In this document: positions 56,700 through 64,000 of the stretch, in pieces
Layout: each line of letters opens with the position of its first letter
Position numbering within the stretch: position 1 is the first letter of the stretch
Source of the DNA: an uncultured Clostridia bacterium
Lineage (GTDB): Bacteria > Bacillota > Clostridia > UBA1381
Assembly (NCBI GenBank): GCA_947591315.1
Contig: CANQDD010000013.1
Coordinates: forward strand, 1 to 64,000
Length of the DNA stretch: 64,000 bases
Reading direction: 5' to 3'
Notes under the pieces: generated by a model
What the model was told of the DNA's origin: nothing
Database searches by the model: none
Seen by the model: the letters and a program-made list of their open reading frames with translations, nothing else
Made by a program: the position numbers and the translations under genes

Positions 56700-57338
56700 G
56701 TAGTGAACGGAGTAAAGTTTGCGGCTTAGGTCCGGCAGGTTTTCCCGTCGGTCAACTCCCTCGTCGCCGAGGGAGCGGTTTCCCATTAAAGACCGGCACC
56801 TATACGCCTTTCGGCGTACCGAGTAGCCGGATCGCCACTGAGTCCGCACTGCAATCCTCCGCTCACCCTTTTACGACAGCCTAGAGGTTTTCCCATACAG
56901 CCGAAGCCTTCCGTATCCTCTTTTGCAGAGCATGGTTTCAGCGCGCGATTCCCCTTGTGCCCGATGGCGCCAAAGTAGGCGAAAGGTTCTGTTCGCGCAT
57001 CCGCCACATCCACTCAAGGCTGGCTACGCTGCCCACAGCCCTCGCGCGGTCTCCTTATGGGAGATACGCGCTACTGACCGCAAAACAGGTTTTCCCCTGA
57101 GCCGTAACAGCTTACTCCCTTAGGGGGAATGGGCTGCCACAGTCACAGGCCTCCACGGAAAAGGGGGAAGGGCTGCTATGCCGTTAGCAACCGCCCCTAA
57201 ACCTTAACTCCCAGCATCAGCCCCGAACTGGGCGTTCAAAGCAAAACACCAGAAACTTCATCGATGTGCCATTTGGCGGATTTTTAGGCCCGCTTTCCGA
57301 AAAGCCGTACTGACTAGGATACTGCACCGCTATTACAA
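56700..57338 (-). ncRNA. OLE RNA (ornate large extremophilic RNA)
   Basis: A transcript of about 640 nt on the minus strand, with no plausible protein frame, full of short complementary segments, runs from a good promoter to just before oapA. Examples (minus-strand sequence) are GGCTTTTCGGAAAGC near the 5' end, GGTACGCCGAAAGGCGTATAG and CCCTCGGCGACGAGGG. Its size, the following OapA-like gene and the dxs/tlyA/ispE genes fit OLE RNA, which forms a membrane ribonucleoprotein with OapA and affects tolerance to alcohols, cold and magnesium in alkaliphilic bacilli. RNase P RNA and tmRNA signatures are absent. The family call is by context and size, not by alignment. Confidence 0.78.
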
Positions 57339-57344
57339 TTTATT

Positions 57345-57373
57345 ATCTTATCATACTTAAAGCAAAAAGTCAA
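57345..57373 (-). promoter_or_regulatory. Promoter of the OLE RNA-oapA-dxs operon
   Basis: On the minus strand TTGACT (57368-57373), 17 bp, TAAGAT (57345-57350), with the transcript predicted to begin near 57338. Confidence 0.8.
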
Positions 57374-57420
57374 ATATGCGCGCAAAAATAAAGAAGCGCG
57401 CGCCGTAATTTTCATTGACA

Positions 57421-57448
57421 TTGACCGCCAAATATGATTTAATATTAT
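57421..57448 (+). promoter_or_regulatory. Possible promoter of prfA
   Basis: TTGACC (57421-57426), 16 bp, TATTAT (57443-57448). A second box TTGACA overlaps just upstream (57415-57420) and TATAAT lies at 57451-57456, but those spacings are poor. Confidence 0.45.
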
Positions 57449-57484
57449 TATATAATGCAACAAGGTTCATAAAGGAGAGGAAAT

Positions 57485-58552
<1,068 letters not shown>

Positions 58553-58586
58553 ACATAACGTGTAAATAAGGGAAAGGGGAATGAAG

Positions 58587-59432
58587 ATGCAGAAGTTTGA
58601 CAACCTCAAAGGTAAAACCGTGGTTATAACGGGCGGCAGCGGTGTGCTGTGCAGCGCGTTCGCGTACGCTTACGCAGAGCAGGGCATGAACGTCGCCGTT
58701 CTGGGACGCACCATGTCAAAGCTCGAACCCGTGGCGGAGAAGATAACGGCGCTCGGCGGCAAGGGTCTCGCCGTGGCGTGCGACGTCGTTGACGAAGAAA
58801 GCGTCAAAAAGGCGAAAAAGGCGGTAAACGACGCGTTCGGCAAGGTCGATATTCTCGTGAACGGCGCGGGCGGCAATCACCCGCGCGGCAACACCGACAA
58901 GGAACATTACGAGGACGGCGATATGGAAAATCCGAACGTTGTGTCGTTCTTCGATATTCCGAAGGAAAACTTTAATTTTGTGTTCGACTTAAACCTCGTT
59001 GGCACGATCATACCGTCGCAGGTGTTCATTCCCGATATGCTCGGCAGGGAAGGGACGTGCGTAATAAACATCGCGTCCATGGGTTCGTACCACCCGCTTA
59101 CGAAGGTGAGCGCGTACAGCGCGGCAAAGGCGGCTGTCGTAAATCTTACGGAGTGGCTCGCGGTGCATTTCGCGCCGCAGAAGGTGCGCGTAAACGCCAT
59201 TGCACCGGGCTGGTTTTTGACTACGCAGAATAAGACCTTGCTCACAAACGAGGACGGCTCGCTCACGGAGCGCAGTAAGAAGGTAATCGCGCACACGCCG
59301 ATGGATCGCTTCGGCGTGCCGGAGGATTTGCTCGGCACGATGCTGTTCCTCGCGGACAGCAGCCTGTCGGGATTTGTGACGGGTACGGTCATACCCGTTG
59401 ACGGCGGACTTCACGCATACCTCGGAGTGTAA
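58587..59432 (+). CDS. SDR oxidoreductase of the UxuB/YjmF type (fructuronate reductase)
   Basis: A 281-residue short-chain dehydrogenase with the cofactor loop VITGGSGVLCSAFA, NGAGGNHP and catalytic Ser/Tyr/Lys (ASMGSYHPL, YSAAK). NHP after NGAGG, PGWFLTTQN and the C-terminal GFVTGTVIPVDGG(L)HAYLGV closely follow Bacillus YjmF/UxuB, the SDR-type D-mannonate oxidoreductase, reducing fructuronate in glucuronate breakdown. UxaC in the pectin locus would supply the substrate. AAAGGGGA fits the ATG at 58587 better than the ATG at 58581. Confidence 0.82.
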   Translation: MQKFDNLKGKTVVITGGSGVLCSAFAYAYAEQGMNVAVLGRTMSKLEPVAEKITALGGKGLAVACDVVDEESVKKAKKAVNDAFGKVDILVNGAGGNHPRGNTDKEHYEDGDMENPNVVSFFDIPKENFNFVFDLNLVGTIIPSQVFIPDMLGREGTCVINIASMGSYHPLTKVSAYSAAKAAVVNLTEWLAVHFAPQKVRVNAIAPGWFLTTQNKTLLTNEDGSLTERSKKVIAHTPMDRFGVPEDLLGTMLFLADSSLSGFVTGTVIPVDGGLHAYLGV

Positions 59433-59434
59433 AC

Positions 59435-59512
59435 GGGGACACTAAAATGTGGGGACACTAAAGTGACAGGGACACTAAAAAGGGGGACACTAAAATTTTA
59501 GTGTCCCCTTTT
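59435..59512. repeat. Five GGGGACACTAAAA-type repeats forming a palindromic terminator
   Basis: Direct copies at 59435-59448, 59451-59463 (ending AAAG), 59468-59481 (beginning AGGG) and 59483-59496, and an inverted copy at 59495-59508. The last two overlap to form a perfect 26-bp palindrome followed by TTTT. The cluster fills the gap between the convergent SDR and transpeptidase genes. Confidence 0.9.
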
Positions 59513-59523
59513 GAATTGCCTTA

Positions 59524-61089
59524 TCAGTATACGACCACCGGATCGCCGGGCGATATGTTGTTAAAGAGCGTCTGCGCGGCGCTGTAGGGAAGGTTTACGC
59601 AGCCGTGCGAGCCGCCTCCGCGGTATATGCTGCCGCCGAACGAGCCGCGCCACGTCGCGTCGTGCAGTCCTATGCCGCCGTTAAACGGCATCCAGAACGA
59701 CACGGGCGTTTCGTAGTCCTCACCCTTCAAGGTGACGTTTTTGTCGGTGTACGCTATGCGGTACACGCCCGCCGGAGTTGCGTTGTTCTTGTTCGGGTTT
59801 CCCGTCACAACGTCGCTTGACACGACGAGGGAGCCGTTCTTGTAGTACCACATGTGCTGCGCGCCAAGACTTATTTCAACGTATGTGCTTCCTATGTCGT
59901 TCGCGCCGTGTACGCGCGCCTGCTGCTTGTAAACAGGCTCGCGCTCAACCGTTTCGCCGCCGCGTATAATATCGAGCAGAGCGGCTGTTTCGCTTGCGTT
60001 ATTTACGCACCAGCCGTAATTTCCGCCGGAGACGGTGACGTCGCTGCCGCCGCTCGTACGGAACGTGCGCGCCTTGCCTATCGAGTCGTAGCCGCGCGCG
60101 AGTTCGTCGATATACGACCTTGCTTTTTCTTCGTCAATCCGTATTATATAGTCGTCCGATACGGTGAGCCAGCCGTTTATCGTCGAGCCGTCGAGAAGCG
60201 TCGAATTGTCGCCATTAAGATACGTAACCTTTGTGCCGGCGTACCTGTTGAGCATATTCAGCACGCCCTTTATCGTGTCCTCCTGCGCAAGTCCCTCATA
60301 GCAGCTTTCCTTTTCAAGCGACATTCCCTTGTAAAGACCGTAAATTTTCGGCTTCACCTTTTCGTACAGCGAGTTCAGGCTCACTATTTCGGTGTCGTCG
60401 TTGTCGCTTATGACATATTCGCCGTCCGCGTAGTAAATATTCTGCGCCTGTCCGACGATGCTCTCGCGTGTCTTTGCCATAAAATCCATTTCCGTAAGAC
60501 GGTTGTAGAGCGCGTCCTCATCGTACGTCACCTCGGTTTTGAGAGGAAGCGTGTTCGTCTTGAACGAAACAGGCCACGCGAACGGATTTTGCTGTGCGCG
60601 CACTTCTTCAAGTCCCTCGGCTGTTCCGTGCGTGAGGTGGATCTCGTCGCCCGTTATCGTTTCCTGCTTGTCGTCCTTCTCAAAAAAAGTGAACGTGTAA
60701 TTATCCAAATCGTTTCCGATCGTCTGTTCGGCTTTTGCGACCGTCATATTGGAAATATCCGTGCCGCCGACGTTCGTGCCGATAAAGAAGTGAGACGAGT
60801 AAAACGCCGCGCCGCCGAGGTACACGGCAGCCAGAAATCCCGCCGCGCACGATGAGATTATGATCGCTTTCTTTTTGCCGCTCTTTTTCTTTTCGGGCGC
60901 CGCACCGCCGTTTTCTGCGTTTTCTTCGTTTTCGTTATGAGCGTCGTCCGCGGGCGCGCTGTCGTTTTCGGTCGTGCCGCTCTCCGATGCCGCGTCGGTT
61001 TCGGCGCTTCCATCCGCGATGTTTTCTGTATTTATATCCGGAATTTCTTTCGGAATTTCTTCCACGTTTTCTGTTTCGTTGCCTTCCAT
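59524..61089 (-). CDS. L,D-transpeptidase (YkuD) with peptidoglycan-binding domains
   Basis: A 521-residue single-pass membrane enzyme that makes 3-3 cross-links or attaches proteins in peptidoglycan. A long acidic, disordered cytoplasmic N-terminus (about 1-70) precedes a transmembrane helix (about 78-100). Two PG-binding-4-like domains lie at about 110-380, and the C-terminal YkuD domain has the catalytic HDATW and SHGCVNLP (His and Cys). GGGGGA lies about 7 bp before the ATG at 61089; a TTG at 61104 is the alternative. It follows proA by 17 bp. Confidence 0.92.
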   Translation of the reverse strand: MEGNETENVEEIPKEIPDINTENIADGSAETDAASESGTTENDSAPADDAHNENEENAENGGAAPEKKKSGKKKAIIISSCAAGFLAAVYLGGAAFYSSHFFIGTNVGGTDISNMTVAKAEQTIGNDLDNYTFTFFEKDDKQETITGDEIHLTHGTAEGLEEVRAQQNPFAWPVSFKTNTLPLKTEVTYDEDALYNRLTEMDFMAKTRESIVGQAQNIYYADGEYVISDNDDTEIVSLNSLYEKVKPKIYGLYKGMSLEKESCYEGLAQEDTIKGVLNMLNRYAGTKVTYLNGDNSTLLDGSTINGWLTVSDDYIIRIDEEKARSYIDELARGYDSIGKARTFRTSGGSDVTVSGGNYGWCVNNASETAALLDIIRGGETVEREPVYKQQARVHGANDIGSTYVEISLGAQHMWYYKNGSLVVSSDVVTGNPNKNNATPAGVYRIAYTDKNVTLKGEDYETPVSFWMPFNGGIGLHDATWRGSFGGSIYRGGGSHGCVNLPYSAAQTLFNNISPGDPVVVY

Positions 61090-61106
61090 CACATATTCCC
61101 CCAAAA

Positions 61107-62354
61107 TTATTCTCTGATTTGTCCGCTGCCGTAAATTATATATTTTATACTCGTCAGAGCCTCAAGTCCCATAGGGCCTCTCGCGTGCATTTTCTGCGTG
61201 CTTATACCTATCTCCGCGCCGAAGCCGAACTCGAACCCATCGGTAAAGCGCGTCGAAGCATTCACGTACACAGCAGCCGCGTCAACCTCGTTTAAGAATT
61301 TCTGCGCCGCCGAGTAGTCGCTTGTCACGATCGCTTCGGAATGTTTAGTGTTGTACTTATTTATATGCGCTATCGCCTCGTCAACGCCGTCCACGACCTT
61401 CACCGCGATTATATAATCGTTGTACTCGGTATAATAATCCTCGTCGGTTGCGTCAAGAACGTCCGCGTAAATATTCTTTGCATTTTTGTCGGCTCTTATT
61501 TCGACATTTTTTTCTTTCAGCGCGTCAAAGATTACCGGAATGAATTTGTCGGCAATTTTTTTGTCAACGAGCAGCGTTTCGGCTGCGTTGCAGACCGACG
61601 GACGCTGAACCTTCGCGTTCATGACGATTTTTTTCGCCATATCGAGATCAGCCGAGCCGTCAACGTACACGTGGCAGTTACCCGCAGCCGTCTCGACGAC
61701 CGGCACAGTCGCGTTATCGACGACCGATTTGATCAATCCCTTGCCGCCGCGCGGTATGAGCATATCGACGTAGCCGTTCATTTTCATAAGCTCGGCAGCC
61801 GTTTCGCGCGACGTGTCCTCGATTATGTTGAGGCTGCCTTCGGGAAGCCCCGCGCCGTACGCCGCGTCCTGCATTACGTGCATGAGCGCCTTGTTTGAGT
61901 TTATCGCTTCGCTGCCGCCACGGAGTATGCAGGCGTTGGACGTTTTGAGACACAACGCCGCCGCGTCGACCGTGACGTTCGGACGCGCCTCGTATATTAT
62001 CGCGATAACGCCCATCGGGACGCGCTTTTGACCTATTTCCAGACCGTTCGGGCGCTTCCACATCTTAACGACCTCGCCTATAGGGTCGGCGAGAGCTTTT
62101 ACCTGCCTTACGCCCTCCGCGATACCGTCTATACGTTCCTTTGTGAGCGTGAGACGGTCAATCATCGCCTCGCGCGTACCCTTTGCGCGCGCGTTTTTAA
62201 TATCCTCCGCGTTTGCCGCGATAATTTCGTCTGCGCGGTTTACGAGCGCGGACGCTATCGCTTCGAGCGCGCTGTCCTTCGTGACGGTCGAAACGCCCGC
62301 CATTTTGAACGACGCGTCCTTTGCCAGAGTGCATTTTTCAAGAAGCTCCGTCAT
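61107..62354 (-). CDS. proA: Gamma-glutamyl phosphate reductase
   Basis: Second step of proline synthesis, reducing glutamyl phosphate to glutamate semialdehyde. A 415-residue aldehyde-dehydrogenase-fold enzyme with the catalytic Cys in RPSVCNAAETLL and GVIAIIYEARPNVTVDAAALCLK. Its ATG overlaps the stop of proB (ATGA). Confidence 0.96.
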   Translation of the reverse strand: MTELLEKCTLAKDASFKMAGVSTVTKDSALEAIASALVNRADEIIAANAEDIKNARAKGTREAMIDRLTLTKERIDGIAEGVRQVKALADPIGEVVKMWKRPNGLEIGQKRVPMGVIAIIYEARPNVTVDAAALCLKTSNACILRGGSEAINSNKALMHVMQDAAYGAGLPEGSLNIIEDTSRETAAELMKMNGYVDMLIPRGGKGLIKSVVDNATVPVVETAAGNCHVYVDGSADLDMAKKIVMNAKVQRPSVCNAAETLLVDKKIADKFIPVIFDALKEKNVEIRADKNAKNIYADVLDATDEDYYTEYNDYIIAVKVVDGVDEAIAHINKYNTKHSEAIVTSDYSAAQKFLNEVDAAAVYVNASTRFTDGFEFGFGAEIGISTQKMHARGPMGLEALTSIKYIIYGSGQIRE

Positions 62355-63169
62355 TCCTCATACCTCTTTTCAAAATTTTTGGACACGAAAAGCGTTCCGA
62401 CGTTTTTACCGTCCAATATGTCATATATTCCGTCAATGTTGCTGCTGTTCGCTATAATCATGTGTATACCGGCGTTCGTCGCTTTTTCGGCGGCTTCGAG
62501 CTTCGTAACCATGCCGCCCGTGCCGCGGCTCGTACCGGCTCCGCCAGCCATGCCCTTTACCGATTCAATGTCGTACACCACGGATAAAAGGTTCGCGTTT
62601 TTATTTGTATGCGGATCGTCGTCGTAAAGACCGTCAATATCGGAAAAGAGTATCAGCAAATCCGCGTCGACCATATCGGCAACGACGGCTGAAAGCGTGT
62701 CGTTGTCGCCTATCTCGATCTCGTCGTAGCTTACCGTGTCGTTTTCGTTTATTACCGGTATTATGCCCATTTCGAGCAGCGTGTTGATCGTGTTCTGAAT
62801 ATTTCTCTTACGCTTCGGCACGGCTATATCCTCGCGCGTCAAAAGCACCTGCGCGACGGTGTTGTTGTAGTCGCCGAACATCTTGTCGTACAGAAACATC
62901 AGCTCGCACTGACCGACCGCCGCGACAGCCTGCTTGCCCTTTGTGTCGTGCGGACGCTCGGTGAGACGGAGCTTACCCATCGCCACGCCAATCGCGCCCG
63001 ACGATACGAGTATAATCTCCCTGCCCTGATTTTTAAGGTCGGACAGAACCATCGCGAGACGGTCGGCGAACTTGAGATTTACCGCGCCCTGACTGTATGT
63101 GAGCGACGATGTGCCGACCTTTACCACAATTCTGTGCGCCGACGCGACGTCCTTTAAAATATCTTCCAT
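62351..63169 (-). CDS. proB: Glutamate 5-kinase (short form without PUA domain)
   Basis: First step of proline synthesis. The amino-acid-kinase domain has VVKVGTSSLT, VSSGAIGVAMG, NENDTVSYDE and DNDTLSAVVA, and ends with the GTGGMVTKLEAA motif. The 272-residue protein lacks the C-terminal PUA domain present in E. coli ProB (367 residues), as in many Firmicutes. GGAGGG lies 6 bp before the ATG at 63169, which decides against an upstream in-frame start. First gene of proB-proA-transpeptidase. Confidence 0.95.
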   Translation of the reverse strand: MEDILKDVASAHRIVVKVGTSSLTYSQGAVNLKFADRLAMVLSDLKNQGREIILVSSGAIGVAMGKLRLTERPHDTKGKQAVAAVGQCELMFLYDKMFGDYNNTVAQVLLTREDIAVPKRKRNIQNTINTLLEMGIIPVINENDTVSYDEIEIGDNDTLSAVVADMVDADLLILFSDIDGLYDDDPHTNKNANLLSVVYDIESVKGMAGGAGTSRGTGGMVTKLEAAEKATNAGIHMIIANSSNIDGIYDILDGKNVGTLFVSKNFEKRYEE

Positions 63170-63197
63170 AATTATCCCTCCGGGTATAGATATTAAA

Positions 63198-63226
63198 ATT
63201 ATACAACCGCGGAAATGATTTGTAAA
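63198..63226 (-). promoter_or_regulatory. Promoter of the proBA operon
   Basis: On the minus strand TTTACA (63221-63226), 17 bp, TATAAT (63198-63203), about 28 bp before the start codon. Confidence 0.75.
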
Positions 63227-63327
63227 GTACAAAAAGTGACAATTTTATAATTTTTCCGAAAACCGCACAAATACACCGTTTTTTGCGGTGCGCGTCGGAG
63301 CAAATTTAAAAATAATCGCTTTTGGTA

Positions 63328-63356
63328 TTGCAAATCGGTGAAAAGCGTTGTATAAT
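63328..63356 (+). promoter_or_regulatory. Promoter of the folT transcript
   Basis: TTGCAA (63328-63333), 17 bp, TATAAT (63351-63356), directly upstream of the riboswitch. Confidence 0.8.
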
Positions 63357-63373
63357 ATACCCACAATCGAACA

Positions 63374-63482
63374 TCAGAGTAGGCGTATGCGCGTAAAGTG
63401 CGGAACGAACGGGGAGTTGTCGTTCCGACGAAAAGCCCGTCCGCGTGAGCGGCGGCTTGCGGTGCGTATGCCGCATCCCGCT
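63374..63482 (+). promoter_or_regulatory. Tetrahydrofolate riboswitch
   Basis: A leader of about 109 nt with the THF-I aptamer landmarks: AGAGTAG at the start, GCGTAAAGTG, a GGAACGA...TCGTTCC hairpin, GACGAAAAGC, and GCGGTGC with GCATCCCGCT at the end. It pairs GCGTATGC near its start with GCGTATGC-like sequence near its end. A folate transporter gene follows, the usual target. The 3' end runs into a terminator hairpin, suggesting control of transcription by folate level. Confidence 0.82.
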
Positions 63483-63504
63483 GAAAAAACAGGACATCTC
63501 TTTT

Positions 63505-63533
63505 TTTGGCAATGTTTGGTTGCCGAAATTTTT
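63505..63533 (+). terminator. Riboswitch-controlled terminator before folT
   Basis: TTTGGCAA (63505-63512) and TTGCCGAA (63520-63527) form an 8-bp stem, followed by a T5 run, 20 bp before the folT start codon. Confidence 0.65.
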
Positions 63534-63552
63534 ATAAAGAGGTGTTTTTATT

Positions 63553-64000
63553 ATGCGTAAAACGCTTGAAAACTTCAGACAATCGGCGCGCAATCTCACA
63601 AATACGCGCCAACTCGCGCTCGCGGGTATGCTGCTCGCGATGCACGCGGTACTCGGTATTATCAAAATCCCGCTGCTCACGCCAGACAACCGCATAACCT
63701 TTACGTTCGCGGCTACGGCTGCGGCGGGTATAACGCTGGGACCCGTTCCCGCGATGCTCGTCGGGGGACTGGGCGACATACTCGGCTACTTCTTAAATCC
63801 GGGCGGCGGCGCGTACTTTTTCGGCTTCACAGTATCGGCGGCGCTCGGCGGACTTGTGCACGGCGTGCTGCTGTACAAAGCCGAGCCGAAATACGCGTTT
63901 TTACGCGTCATAATTGCGGAGCTTATTATAACTTTATTCATAAATATAATGCTCAATACGTATTGGCTGTCGGTTTTGTACGCGAAGGCGTTCGCGGTTT
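63553..64000 (+). CDS. folT: Folate ECF transporter S component FolT, N-terminal part
   Basis: Substrate-binding membrane subunit of an energy-coupling-factor transporter for folate; it works with a shared EcfT-EcfA module encoded elsewhere. The gene runs off the right edge after 149 codons. Hydrophobic helices begin LALAGMLLAMHAVLGII, then FTFAATAAAGITLGPVPAMLVGGLGDILGYF, typical of FolT-type ECF S components. Assignment to folate is supported by the THF riboswitch upstream. AGAGGTG precedes the ATG. Confidence 0.88.
   Translation, partial: MRKTLENFRQSARNLTNTRQLALAGMLLAMHAVLGIIKIPLLTPDNRITFTFAATAAAGITLGPVPAMLVGGLGDILGYFLNPGGGAYFFGFTVSAALGGLVHGVLLYKAEPKYAFLRVIIAELIITLFINIMLNTYWLSVLYAKAFAV

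Noticed and set aside
56652-57123. Short open frames in the 56.6-57.3 kb region
   Set aside because: They overlap on both strands, match no family and lie within the structured OLE RNA candidate.
56700-57338. RNase P RNA or tmRNA as the long RNA
   Set aside because: No GAGGAAAGTCC-type RNase P start and no tmRNA tRNA-like end or tag reading frame were found; size and neighbours fit OLE better.
63348-63560. 70-codon frame upstream of folT
   Set aside because: It runs through the riboswitch and its terminator and has no ribosome site.

Overview
The window looks like the chromosome of an anaerobic, spore-forming, Gram-positive gut or rumen bacterium of class Clostridia (Oscillospirales-like). 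The reasons are a spo0A gene, the Firmicutes order hprK-(PHP)-murB-rapZ-yvcK-whiA-dnaE-pfkA-pyk, strong AGGAGG ribosome binding sites, and secreted polysaccharide-degrading enzymes. Promoters are very regular: almost every one I could place has a sigma-A -35 box, a spacer of exactly 17 bp, and a -10 box TATAAT or TAAAAT. This is read from sequence alone, so the genus is not determined.
Layout. 1-7.6 kb: a partial secreted protein, a secreted subtilisin-like protease with a Pro-Thr linker, and a 1,613-residue secreted GH115 enzyme. 7.6-14.6 kb (minus strand): an AraC remnant, a flavodoxin/ferredoxin protein plus a TfoX-domain protein, a type II restriction-modification pair, and a GH2 beta-galactosidase. 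14.7-17.8 kb: DUF1292 protein, a 6S RNA, hydrolase, rhodanese and a CobW-type metallochaperone. 17.9-23.8 kb: a galacturonate (pectin) locus with a GH4 alpha-galacturonidase carrying the CHEV motif, uxaC, uxaB and uxaA; an SDR of the UxuB type for the glucuronate branch sits apart at 58.6 kb. 24.8-29.5 kb: divergent surface-glycan genes (flippase, two GT2, pyruvyl transferase) separated by four tandem 22-bp hairpins. 29.5-31 kb: a candidate type I toxin-antitoxin module, a structured intergenic RNA candidate, spo0A and a 40-residue Cys-rich peptide. 31-37 kb: ynzC-asnA-asnS, TPR protein, transporter, nth, DUF5684 protein. 37-50 kb: hprK through pyk, including a TRAP (mtrB) gene, then a thioesterase and a D-2-hydroxyacid dehydrogenase. 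51-57.4 kb (minus strand): a long RNA with its own promoter that I assign to OLE RNA, followed by an OapA-like membrane protein gene, dxs, tlyA, ispE and two paralogous coiled-coil envelope proteins. 57.5-64 kb: prfA, the SDR, a proB-proA-L,D-transpeptidase operon, and folT behind a tetrahydrofolate riboswitch.
The most unusual items are the OLE RNA/OapA/isoprenoid operon; a dispersed 13-14 bp repeat (GGGGACACTAAAAT and its complement, 18 copies counted) found inside coding sequences, beside a start codon and as palindromic terminators; the hairpin array lying exactly between two divergent promoters; and the convergent small-peptide/antisense-RNA module. Calls that rest on RNA consensus matching (OLE, 6S, THF riboswitch) were made by eye and need a covariance-model search.
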